The notes under the pieces: model-generated
Database searches by the model: none
What the model was told of the DNA's origin: nothing
What the model saw: only the letters and a program-made list of their open reading frames with translations
Shown here: one piece after another, positions 13,843 through 20,431 of the stretch
Position numbering within the stretch: the first letter of the stretch is position 1
Layout of the letters: the number at the start of each line of letters is the position of its first letter
Position numbers and translations under genes: made by a program
NCBI GenBank assembly: GCA_937894935.1
Contig: CALAYC010000212.1
Location: 1 to 20,431, forward strand
Direction of reading: 5' to 3'
DNA: 20,431 nucleotides
Source: an uncultured Verrucomicrobiota bacterium
Lineage (GTDB): Bacteria > Verrucomicrobiota > Verrucomicrobiia > Limisphaerales > JADLHS01

Positions 13843-14619
13843 GTGACAACCATCGAAGCGGGCAAGCTGTTAGATCAATTTCGCCGTGGCCAGGTCAGCC
13901 GCGACGCGGTGATTCGCGCCTTTCAATCCGCGCCCGTCGCGGACCTTGGATTCGCGCAAGTTGATTTGCATCGCGCGCTGCGGAAGGGTTTCCCCGAAGT
14001 GATTTTCGGCGCGGGCAAAACGCCGGCTCAAGTGGTGCAGATTGCGACGAAACTCGCGGCGCACGAACAGAATGTGCTTATCACGCGAGTCACATCGGAG
14101 CACGTGCGGGCGCTGAAACGGAAGTTCAACAACGCCAAACATCACGAGACAGCACGATGTGTCACGATTGCGAAGAAACCATTGCCGAAGCGAACGGGAA
14201 CAATCGCTGTAATCTGTGCTGGCACGAGCGATTTGCCGGTTGCTGAAGAAGCGGCAGTGACCGCGGAAATCATGGGCAATTCGGTGGTGCGTATTTCCGA
14301 TGCGGGCGTGGCGGGGCTGCATCGGATTTTGTCGCAGTTGGAGATTTTACAAACGGCCAACGTGTTGGTGGTCGTGGCCGGAATGGAGGGCGCGTTGCCG
14401 AGTGTGGTGGCGGGATTGGTGAGCAAGCCGGTCATCGCCGTGCCGACGAGTGTGGGCTATGGCGCGAGTTTCGGTGGCGTCGCGGCGCTGCTGGGTATGT
14501 TGAACAGTTGCGGCAGCGGCGTGACGGTCGTGAATATTGATAACGGATTCGGCGCCGGTTACGCCGCGAGCCAGATTAATGCGTTGGCCAGCGAAGGAAC
14601 CGCCGCGAAATCTCATTAA
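13843..14619 (+). CDS. larB: LarB, nickel-pincer cofactor biosynthesis carboxylase/hydrolase
   Basis: A 258-residue protein matching LarB. LarB carboxylates nicotinic acid adenine dinucleotide and hydrolyses the phosphoanhydride, giving pyridinium-3,5-biscarboxylate mononucleotide for the lactate-racemase nickel cofactor. The N-terminal part has DLHRALRKGFPEVIFGAGKT (41-60). The C-terminal part is PurE-like: ICAGTSDLPVAEEA (124-137), VVVAGMEGALPSVVAGL (176-192), PTSVGYG (201-207), and LNSCGSGVTVVNIDNGFGA (220-238), where C223 corresponds to the essential cysteine. The start is GTG at 13843; a GGCAATGTC box ends 5 nt upstream and there is no Shine-Dalgarno sequence, so the mRNA may be leaderless. 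It is the first gene of the cluster with the DSD1-like enzyme and larC, and is divergent from the U32 gene. Confidence 0.92.
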   Translation: MTTIEAGKLLDQFRRGQVSRDAVIRAFQSAPVADLGFAQVDLHRALRKGFPEVIFGAGKTPAQVVQIATKLAAHEQNVLITRVTSEHVRALKRKFNNAKHHETARCVTIAKKPLPKRTGTIAVICAGTSDLPVAEEAAVTAEIMGNSVVRISDAGVAGLHRILSQLEILQTANVLVVVAGMEGALPSVVAGLVSKPVIAVPTSVGYGASFGGVAALLGMLNSCGSGVTVVNIDNGFGAGYAASQINALASEGTAAKSH

Positions 14620-14652
14620 GAAATTCCGGCTCACGGGATTCGCACTCCGAAC

Positions 14653-15747
14653 ATGAAAACCGATTTGAAAGGCAAATCACTCGCCGAACTGGATACGCCG
14701 TGTTTGTTGCTCGATGCCGACGCGTTGCGCCGGAATCTGGATTACATGGCGAACTATTTCGCGAACCGCCACGCGAAGCTGCGTCCGCATTTCAAAAGTC
14801 ACAAATGCACCACGTTGGCGCGACTGCAAATGGAAGCCGGCGCGGTGGGAATGACCTGTGCGAAACTCGGTGAAGCGGAAGCGTTGGCCGACGCAGGAAT
14901 CAAAAACATTCTCATCGCGAACCAGATTATCGGCCCGGTGAAGATTGCGCGGCTCGTCGAATTACGAAAGCGTTCCAATCCAATCGTGGCCGTGGATTCG
15001 TTGGAAAACGCACGGATGATTTCTGAAATGGCGAGCGCGGCGGGCATGGACATCGGGGTTCTGGTTGAAGTGAACATCGGCATGAATCGTTGCGGCGTTG
15101 CGCCTGGTCAAGCGACGCTTGAGCTGGTGAAGGACGTTGTGAATTTGCCGGGTTTACGATTTGAAGGACTGCAAGGTTACGAAGGCCATCTGGTGGCGTT
15201 GCGGGATGAAGCGGAACGCATCGAGAAAACCCGCGCTGCGTTGCAATTGGTGGTGAAAACGCGTCACTTGATTGAGCATGCGGGATTTCGCGTCAACATC
15301 GTCAGCGGCGGTGGCACGGGCACTTACAATGTTACCGGCGACACGGAGGGAGTGGACGAAGTGCAGGCCGGTTCGTACGCGGCGATGGACTGGTGGTATT
15401 CAGACATTCGCCCGGAGTTTCAACAGGCGATGACTATTTTAACGACGGTTATCAGTCGGTCGCGTCCGGGCTTTGCGGTTCTCGATGTGGGGCGCAAAGG
15501 CGTGGGTGCGGAGTTCGGTCCGCCGCGGGTAAAGGGTATTCCCGGCGCAATGATTTCCAGCTTCGGATCGGAAGAACACGCGACGGTGCAATTGTCGGAC
15601 AACTGTGACGTGAAGTTGGGCGAGCAGGTGGAATTGATTCCTTCTCACGGTTGCACCACGAGCAACTTGTATCGTGAATTTATTATTCATCGTGCCGGAA
15701 AAGTCGTGGACGTCTGGCCGATCGAAGGCAGCAGCAAACTTCAATGA
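14653..15747 (+). CDS. DSD1/D-threonine aldolase family PLP enzyme
   Basis: A 364-residue fold-type III PLP enzyme, with an alanine-racemase-like N-terminal barrel and a D-threonine-aldolase/D-serine-dehydratase C-terminal domain. Known relatives cleave D-threonine or other D-3-hydroxy amino acids, or dehydrate D-serine, using a divalent metal. The N terminus LDTPCLLLDADALRRNL (13-29) and RPHFKSHK (44-51), with the Schiff-base lysine K48 or K51, are family marks. SGGGTGTYNV (about 216-225) binds phosphate. The metal motif is SHGC, H332 and C334, the His-x-Cys form of D-serine dehydratases rather than the His-x-Asp of many D-threonine aldolases. It lies 33 nt after larB and overlaps larC by 4 nt (ATGA), so it belongs to that operon. 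Exact substrate unknown. Confidence 0.83.
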   Translation: MKTDLKGKSLAELDTPCLLLDADALRRNLDYMANYFANRHAKLRPHFKSHKCTTLARLQMEAGAVGMTCAKLGEAEALADAGIKNILIANQIIGPVKIARLVELRKRSNPIVAVDSLENARMISEMASAAGMDIGVLVEVNIGMNRCGVAPGQATLELVKDVVNLPGLRFEGLQGYEGHLVALRDEAERIEKTRAALQLVVKTRHLIEHAGFRVNIVSGGGTGTYNVTGDTEGVDEVQAGSYAAMDWWYSDIRPEFQQAMTILTTVISRSRPGFAVLDVGRKGVGAEFGPPRVKGIPGAMISSFGSEEHATVQLSDNCDVKLGEQVELIPSHGCTTSNLYREFIIHRAGKVVDVWPIEGSSKLQ

Positions 15748-17099
15748 AAACTCTTTATCTCGATATTTTCAGCGGCATCAGCGGCGACATGTTTATCGGC
15801 GCGTTGATTGATCTGGGCGTTGACCCGCACAAGCTCGCGCGCGAACTGGAAAAGCTGAAACTGGACGGTTTCCATCTGCACATCGCCGAGGCGGAGAAAT
15901 CCGGAATTGCCGGCATCAAGTTCGACGTGCATCTCGATTCGGAGCACCACCATCACCATCACGACGAGTGCGAACACGAACATCATCATGAGCATCATGA
16001 ACACGCGCACGGCCATCATCACCACGATGAACCTCACGATCATTCACACGATGACAGCCGGAATTTCGCCGACATCACAAAGCTCATCACGAAGAGCAAA
16101 CTGTCGCCGTGGGTGAAGAAAAAAGCGGTTGCGGTGTTTCAGCGCATTGCTGATGCGGAAGGGAAAATTCACGGGAAACCCGCGAACGAAGTGCATTTTC
16201 ACGAAGTTGGCGCAGTGGATTCCATCGTGGACATCGTCGGCGCCTGTGTGGGGTTGGAGCTGCTGGGCAAACCGCGTGTGATTGCTGCGCCGGTGACGGA
16301 AGGCACGGGCTGGATACGCTGTGCGCACGGACGTTTTCCGATTCCGGCGCCAGCGACGTTGGCGATTCTCGGCGCGCGAAAAATTCCGATTACACAATGT
16401 GAAGAACCGCACGAACTCGTAACGCCCACGGGCGCGGCGTTGTTGGCGGAGTTTGCCGAACGATTCGAGCGAATGGACAATCTCGTGGCCGAAAAGATCG
16501 GTTTCGGTCTCGGCACGCGCGACAACAAAACCCGACCGAATGTGCTGCGAGCTGTCTTGGGGAAGGTGGTCCGGGATCAAGGGTCAGGTGTCAGGACGCA
16601 AACGGCTGACGGGCGACGGCCATCAGCAGTCAGCCATTCGACATCAACCAAACTGGATTGGGAGATCGATCGCATTGCGGTGTTGGAAACCAATCTCGAC
16701 GACGTGAGCGGCGAGATGCTGGGCGCGTTTGTGGAATCAGCGCTGGCGGCCGGCGCGTTGGATGTGTTTCACACGCCGATTCAGATGAAGAAGAATCGGC
16801 CCGGCGTGTTGCTCACGGTGCTGTGCGCCGAAGCGGACGCCGACAAGTTCAGCGAGTTGATGTTGCGCGCAACCACGGCTTTCGGGGTGCGGCGCACGAT
16901 TGCCGAGCGGCGGAAATTGCGTCGCGAGTTCACCACAGTGAAAACGAAATTCGGCCCGGTGACAGTGAAGCTTGGGAAGTTGAATGGCAAAGTGGTGCAA
17001 GCCGCGCCGGAGTTTGAATCGTGCAAGAAACTTGCCGCACAGAAGAAAGTGCCGTTGCGGCAGGTTTACGAAGCGGCTAACAAGGCAGCACTAAAGTAA
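15744..17099 (+). CDS. larC: LarC, nickel insertion protein for the lactate-racemase cofactor
   Basis: A 451-residue single-frame LarC, the CTP-dependent cyclometallase that inserts nickel into the pyridinium bisthiocarboxylate mononucleotide cofactor. The N-terminal half begins LYLDIFSGISGDMFIGALIDLG (4-25) and has HFHEVGAVDSIVDIVG and TPTGAALLA. The C-terminal half has VLETNLDDVSGEMLGAF and the IQMKKNRPGVLLTVL strand. Residues 68-102 hold 21 histidines of 35, a likely nickel-binding or storage segment. In Lactobacillus plantarum larC1 and larC2 are separate frames joined by programmed frameshift; here one frame runs through, with about 23 repeat-like residues near the expected junction (277-299). 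The start overlaps the DSD1-like gene by 4 nt. larE and larA are not in the window. Confidence 0.92.
   Translation: MKTLYLDIFSGISGDMFIGALIDLGVDPHKLARELEKLKLDGFHLHIAEAEKSGIAGIKFDVHLDSEHHHHHHDECEHEHHHEHHEHAHGHHHHDEPHDHSHDDSRNFADITKLITKSKLSPWVKKKAVAVFQRIADAEGKIHGKPANEVHFHEVGAVDSIVDIVGACVGLELLGKPRVIAAPVTEGTGWIRCAHGRFPIPAPATLAILGARKIPITQCEEPHELVTPTGAALLAEFAERFERMDNLVAEKIGFGLGTRDNKTRPNVLRAVLGKVVRDQGSGVRTQTADGRRPSAVSHSTSTKLDWEIDRIAVLETNLDDVSGEMLGAFVESALAAGALDVFHTPIQMKKNRPGVLLTVLCAEADADKFSELMLRATTAFGVRRTIAERRKLRREFTTVKTKFGPVTVKLGKLNGKVVQAAPEFESCKKLAAQKKVPLRQVYEAANKAALK
16571..16640. repeat. Low-complexity repeat in frame within larC
   Basis: A GGGATCAAGGGTCAGG-type stretch is followed by arms GGCTGAC (16604-16610) and GTCAGCC (16629-16635), an inverted repeat with an 18-nt loop. 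It encodes RDQGSGVRTQTADGRRP and neighbours at residues 277-299, which do not look like LarC family sequence. It sits between the two halves of the protein, so it is tolerated as a linker. Confidence 0.55.
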
Positions 17100-17125
17100 C
17101 ACTTTGAAGCGATCGCACGCGCTGT

Positions 17126-17488
17126 ATGAACAAATCAGAAACTCAGAAATTAAAGGTGATTAAAGATAGGCTTGTTGAGGGCATGACGGATTATTTGGCT
17201 GACGGTGACGATGTCGGCTATGCCAAAGCCGACATCAAGAAGTGTGAGAAAATTCTGCAACAGTTCATAACGCGCCTGGGCAGGCTTGGCGCTTCGGCGA
17301 CAGACGAAGCGATACTGAATTGCGTAAAGCAGGCGGTGCTGGATTTGAATACTTTAAACGATAGCGCAAATGGCTGTCTTATTGAGACCGATCAACGTGA
17401 AGATTTGTGCGAGTATCTGCTGCTGGCGGCAAAGAGTGCTGGCTTAAACCAGGGAGGCGATATTACGAAAGCGTGGCGAGAGTGGTAG
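17126..17488 (+). CDS. Conserved-looking hypothetical protein, AT-richer than neighbours
   Basis: A 120-residue, mostly helical, soluble protein without signal peptide or membrane segment. Distinctive parts are LADGDDVGYAKADIKKCEKI (25-44) and a C-terminal ETDQREDLCEYLLLAAKSAG followed by DITKAWREW. The latter pattern reminds me of uncharacterised small proteins in which a GDIT-x-x-WREW end is conserved, sometimes placed like immunity proteins, but I cannot name a family. Codons such as ATA, TTA and AAA are more frequent than in the flanking genes, which suggests recent acquisition. It starts 26 nt after larC. A 7-bp hairpin overlaps its stop codon. No function is proposed. Confidence 0.65.
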   Translation: MNKSETQKLKVIKDRLVEGMTDYLADGDDVGYAKADIKKCEKILQQFITRLGRLGASATDEAILNCVKQAVLDLNTLNDSANGCLIETDQREDLCEYLLLAAKSAGLNQGGDITKAWREW

Positions 17489-17498
17489 TTTTGCCACT
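17481..17498 (+). terminator. Hairpin at the end of the hypothetical gene
   Basis: AGTGGTA (17481-17487) pairs with TGCCACT (17492-17498), with one T-G wobble and a GTTT loop, across the stop codon of the hypothetical gene. There is no T tract, so it is at best a weak terminator. Confidence 0.3.
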
Positions 17499-17521
17499 TA
17501 ACCGGAGCACTCGGAGAAAGT

Positions 17522-17570
17522 TTGACAGGACAGTTTTGCGCCTTTGATTTCCCGGGTGCTTCCCCTAGCT
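17522..17570 (+). promoter_or_regulatory. Candidate promoter region of ribBA
   Basis: Two readings are possible. TTGACA (17522-17527) is followed after 17 nt by a poor -10, TGATTT (17545-17550). Alternatively TTTGAT (17543-17548) is followed after 16 nt by CTAGCT (17565-17570), which ends 15 nt before the start codon and resembles the GCTA boxes of other genes here. The roughly 100-nt leader is too short for an FMN riboswitch, and no RFN-like conserved stems are visible. Confidence 0.35.
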
Positions 17571-17585
17571 TGAGAGCGGCATTTT

Positions 17586-18785
17586 ATGAAGAGCCGTTTT
17601 GATTCGATCGAATCCGTCATCGCCGACATCCGCAAAGGGAAAATGGTCATCGTCGTGGACGACGCCGACCGCGAAAACGAGGGCGACCTCATCATGGCTG
17701 CGCAATACGCGACGCCGGCGGCAATCAATTTCATGGCCAAGCACGGTCGCGGTTTAATCTGCGTCCCCACCACTAACGAACGCCTCCAGCAACTCGGCAT
17801 CGAGCGCATGGTGAAACAGAATCGCGAAGTTTTCCGCACGGATTTCCAGGTGAGCGTGGACGCGGCGCGCGGCATCGGCAGCGGCATCAGCGCGGCAGAT
17901 CGCGCGAAGACGATTCAGATTATGGCGTCGCCGACGGCGGTGCCGGACGATCTGGTGCAGCCGGGTCACGTGTTTCCGTTGCGCGCGAAACCGGGCGGTG
18001 TTTTGCAACGCGCCGGTCACACGGAAGCCGCGGTGGATCTGGTCACGCTTGCGGGTGCGCGACCGATCGGGGTGATTTGCGAAATCATGAACGATGACGG
18101 CACGATGGCGCGATTGCCGGCGTTGCAAAAGTTCGCGAAGAAACATCGCCTGAAACTCTGCACCATCGCCGACCTGATTCATTATCGCCGCACGCGCGAG
18201 AAACTGGTGGAGCGACTGGAAACCATCAAGATGCCGACGGATTACGGCGATTTTGATCTCGCGTTGTATCGTTCAAAGATTGACGGGCAACACCACCTCG
18301 CGCTGATTCATGGTGAAGTCGCCGGGCGCAAAAACGTGTTGGTTCGTGTGCATAGCGAATGTCTGACCGGCGACGTGTTTGGTTCGCGCCGCTGCGATTG
18401 CGGCCCGCAGTTGCATCAGGCGATGCGGCAGGTGGCGGAGGCGGGTCGCGGCGTGATTGTTTACATGCGGCAGGAAGGTCGCGGCATCGGCCTTGCGCCA
18501 AAAATTAAAGCGTACAAGTTGCAGGAACAGGGCTACGACACAGTGGAGGCAAATCAGAAACTGGGTTACGGCATGGACCTGCGGGAATACGGTTTGGGCG
18601 CGCAGATTTTAGCGGACCTTGGATTGAAGCAGATTCGGTTGCTCACGAATAATCCGAAGAAACTGGTGGGTCTGGCGGGTTACGGATTGGAAGTGGTGGA
18701 GCAGGTGCCGATTCGCGTAAAACCGAATCCGCACAATGCGAAATATCTTAAAACGAAGCAGAAAAAAATGGGGCATTTGTTGTAA
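17586..18785 (+). CDS. ribBA: RibBA, bifunctional DHBP synthase/GTP cyclohydrolase II
   Basis: A 399-residue fusion, the usual length for RibBA, supplying both precursors of riboflavin. The N-terminal half makes 3,4-dihydroxy-2-butanone 4-phosphate from ribulose 5-phosphate: DDADRENEGD at 25-34 and RAGHTEA at 142-148 carry the metal and catalytic residues. The C-terminal half opens GTP: HSECLTGDVFGSRRCDCG at 256-273 gives zinc ligands C259, C270 and C272, MRQEGRGIGL is at 294-303 and LLTNNPKK at 352-359. All key residues are present in both halves, so both activities are expected. No other rib gene is in the window. The ATG at 17586 lacks a clear Shine-Dalgarno sequence. Confidence 0.95.
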   Translation: MKSRFDSIESVIADIRKGKMVIVVDDADRENEGDLIMAAQYATPAAINFMAKHGRGLICVPTTNERLQQLGIERMVKQNREVFRTDFQVSVDAARGIGSGISAADRAKTIQIMASPTAVPDDLVQPGHVFPLRAKPGGVLQRAGHTEAAVDLVTLAGARPIGVICEIMNDDGTMARLPALQKFAKKHRLKLCTIADLIHYRRTREKLVERLETIKMPTDYGDFDLALYRSKIDGQHHLALIHGEVAGRKNVLVRVHSECLTGDVFGSRRCDCGPQLHQAMRQVAEAGRGVIVYMRQEGRGIGLAPKIKAYKLQEQGYDTVEANQKLGYGMDLREYGLGAQILADLGLKQIRLLTNNPKKLVGLAGYGLEVVEQVPIRVKPNPHNAKYLKTKQKKMGHLL

Positions 18786-18841
18786 CCCGTTTCTGTTTTG
18801 CGCGGGTCAAAAATCTCAGTCAGTTCAAGTCTCGCCATCTC

Positions 18842-19843
18842 ATGAACAAACATTTCTATTCTATTCCGTTGCTCTCGATTGTGGGATTGCTGTTCGCCGG
18901 TTGTGCGACTGCGCCAAAGCCGATGGCAACACCTCAGACGCCGATGAGTTTGATTACCGAGACGGCGCGCGTGGCGGAAAGCGGTAAGACGCGGCTGCCG
19001 GTGGAATATATCTGGGCCACGCTCAAAGACCGTGAGCAGCACGAGGAAATCAACGCCCTTTTTGAGCAGGCGTTGCTGCAAGGCGATTGCAAGTCGAAGC
19101 AGGCGTTGTTGCGCGGGTTGGAATTGAAATTCATTCATGATCCGAAGACGTCCGGATTGGATGTGTTGGGTCCGGAGTTGAGCAAACATTTTCGTGAGTT
19201 CGATTGGCAGGAAAATGATTTTCCCGGCGGACCGGAAGGACCGAATGAACAATTCGCCGATGTGATGGTGGATGCGCTGGATCTGGTGCGCCCGGAACGT
19301 CGTGCCAACAGCACGCGTGATGCGGTTGTCCTGCGCGCGGAGGCGACGGATGCCGTGTGGAATTACATCACCAATCAGTGGGTGCCTGTGCCCGGTCAGG
19401 AACGGTGGCAACTCAATCGTCACGCGCAGGAATCGTTCGTTCGCATGCGCGAGCAGGCCAAAGCCGACGGTGTGGATTTGATTATTCTCTCGGCGCATCG
19501 GCATCCGCGGGTTGCGGCAGCGAATGCAGCGCGCGCGGGAAATCCCAATGCGGTCGCAAGTTTTTCATCGCATTCACTCGGCCTCGCTGTGGATTTCAAA
19601 ATGAGCCATCGCGAAGCATTTAAAGTGATGGAAGTTTCCACGCGACCGATGGCCGAATTGGTGCGCATGCGCGAATCGCCGGTGCACAAATGGCTGCTGC
19701 TGCGTGGCGAAGAATTCGGCTGGTATCCGTATCAAAATGAACCTTGGCATTGGGAATACAACCCGCCGGGGTTTCGCGACCTCTTCTGGGCAGACTTTCC
19801 CGGCGGCGCACCCGAGCGGGAAATCATTCTCGCTGAACCCTGA
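18842..19843 (+). CDS. M15-type D-alanyl-D-alanine carboxypeptidase lipoprotein (VanY-like)
   Basis: A 333-residue lipoprotein with a zinc-peptidase domain of the M15B/VanY type, which trims the terminal D-Ala of peptidoglycan stem peptides. The signal peptide ends in LLFAGC, with C21 lipidated, so the enzyme acts in the periplasm from a membrane anchor. The zinc site is SSHSLGLAVDF (242-252) with H244 and D251, plus H303 in EPWHWEY, whose E300 sits as the general base in an ExxH arrangement. LSAHRHPRVAAANAA (216-230) is the substrate-binding strand. The first 150 residues form an unrecognised N-terminal region. It lies 56 nt after ribBA. D,D-carboxypeptidase against endopeptidase activity cannot be separated by sequence. 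Confidence 0.82.
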   Translation: MNKHFYSIPLLSIVGLLFAGCATAPKPMATPQTPMSLITETARVAESGKTRLPVEYIWATLKDREQHEEINALFEQALLQGDCKSKQALLRGLELKFIHDPKTSGLDVLGPELSKHFREFDWQENDFPGGPEGPNEQFADVMVDALDLVRPERRANSTRDAVVLRAEATDAVWNYITNQWVPVPGQERWQLNRHAQESFVRMREQAKADGVDLIILSAHRHPRVAAANAARAGNPNAVASFSSHSLGLAVDFKMSHREAFKVMEVSTRPMAELVRMRESPVHKWLLLRGEEFGWYPYQNEPWHWEYNPPGFRDLFWADFPGGAPEREIILAEP

Positions 19844-19883
19844 GCCAGATTCCGCCATGTCGGAGTCACTTCGCTGAAGACGC

Positions 19884-20431
19884 TCAGAGTGGATTCACGC
19901 CATATCGGATGAGATAACCCAGATTTTTGACGTACTCCATCCGCGCGTAACGGGCGGTGCGGTTGTTGGTCCATTCCGAACGATTCGTGCCGTAATAGGA
20001 AGGTCGGGAATAGAACGTGAGGTCGGGCGCGTAGTGTTCAAACGTGTTTAATGCACGGCGCGAATGATACCAGGTGGTGACGATGATGATGCGTTTGGCG
20101 CCGAGTTTGCGTAGCGTTTCGATGGTGAAGCGGGCGTTCTCACTGGTGTTGGTGGATTTGTTTTCCAGTTGAATCGCATCGACGGGTACGCCTTCGCGAA
20201 TGAGCAGCCGGCGATTGGATTCGCAATCGCCCAATCCGGAACAGATCACCAATGGTGCTTCGGCGGCGCGATACAGTTCCGCGGCGTATCGCGGGCGTTC
20301 GGTTTGACCTCCGCCAAGCACGACAATGACATCCGCTTTTACCGGTCCACTTTCTTTGGTGAGCAACGGTTGGGGAAAGAACCAAAGCAACGCAAACGTC
20401 GCTGCGCCGCACAACAACAGCGCACCGCCGA
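19884..20431 (-). CDS. YdcF/ElyC family (DUF218) protein, 5' end outside the window
   Basis: The open frame enters from the window edge and runs 182 codons to its stop. A hydrophobic N-terminal segment (GGALLLCGAATFALLWFF) is a membrane anchor or signal. The DUF218 core follows: ADVIVVLGGGQTERPRYAAEL, then PLVICSG, LENKSTNTSENA and IIIVTTWYHSRRALNTF. Family members such as ElyC and SanA act at the cell envelope in E. coli, but the reaction is not established. A TTG at 20417 could initiate, but the frame stays open upstream with hydrophobic codons, so the true start is probably beyond the window. It is convergent with the carboxypeptidase gene; the 40-nt gap shows no terminator. Confidence 0.8.
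   Translation of the reverse strand, partial: GGALLLCGAATFALLWFFPQPLLTKESGPVKADVIVVLGGGQTERPRYAAELYRAAEAPLVICSGLGDCESNRRLLIREGVPVDAIQLENKSTNTSENARFTIETLRKLGAKRIIIVTTWYHSRRALNTFEHYAPDLTFYSRPSYYGTNRSEWTNNRTARYARMEYVKNLGYLIRYGVNPL

Noticed and set aside
15945..16050. CAC/CAT-rich stretch as a tandem repeat or contaminating affinity tag
   Set aside because: The histidines are interspersed with Asp/Glu, Ala and Gly inside a conserved LarC frame; such segments are known in metal-handling proteins.
16400..16700. Programmed frameshift in larC as in Lactobacillus
   Set aside because: One uninterrupted frame encodes both halves, so no frameshift is needed.
17489..17585. FMN riboswitch upstream of ribBA
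   Set aside because: The gap is under 100 nt and none of the conserved RFN stems or loops is visible.

Overview
The window reads as a chromosomal segment of a member of the Verrucomicrobiota, perhaps a Limisphaerales/Pedosphaera-like lineage. This is inferred from gene types, not from a marker gene. The pointers are a Tat-exported Gfo/Idh/MocA oxidoreductase with the RRSFLRK motif, a sigma factor carrying a long membrane-anchored C-terminal extension, a fused SpmA-SpmB protein in a non-sporulation context, moderately high GC, and mostly weak Shine-Dalgarno signals. No phage, integrase, transposase, CRISPR array or rRNA is visible.

Layout. 1-53 is the 5' part of tRNA-Tyr(GUA) on the minus strand with a good upstream promoter. 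258-1478 (+) holds fabG and yraN. 1469-4289 (-) holds a lipoprotein, a class V aminotransferase and an MnmD-like tRNA methyltransferase. 4401-5171 (+) is a short AMP nucleosidase. 5134-6728 (-) is the Gfo/Idh/MocA oxidoreductase followed at 2 nt by a 72-residue membrane protein. 6894-8255 (+) is the SpmA-SpmB fusion. 8347-10970 (+) is an ECF-type sigma factor with a transmembrane and sensor-like extension, overlapping by 4 nt a membrane protein that looks like a copy of that extension. 11027-13690 (-) is a long U32 (RlhA-type) protein. 13843-17099 (+) is larB, a D-threonine-aldolase/DSD1-family enzyme and larC. 17126-17488 is an AT-richer orphan. 17586-18785 is ribBA. 18842-19843 is an M15-type D,D-carboxypeptidase lipoprotein. 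19884 to the window end (-) is a partial YdcF/ElyC-like gene.

How the genes work together. Most are housekeeping: fatty acid synthesis, RNA modification, purine salvage, riboflavin, cell wall. Two parts are less ordinary. The first is the sigma factor with its translationally coupled paralogous partner, a candidate membrane signalling pair. The second is the larB/larC cluster, which supplies two of the three nickel-pincer cofactor enzymes and encloses a PLP D-amino-acid enzyme; larA and larE are not in the window.

A third theme is dispersed palindromic or low-complexity repeats that sit in frame inside genes: two in the U32 gene, one in larC at about the LarC1/LarC2 junction, and one in the SpmA-SpmB linker. 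A related repeat between spmAB and the sigma gene forms two mutually exclusive hairpins. All functional calls come from reading motifs by eye; no database search was made.
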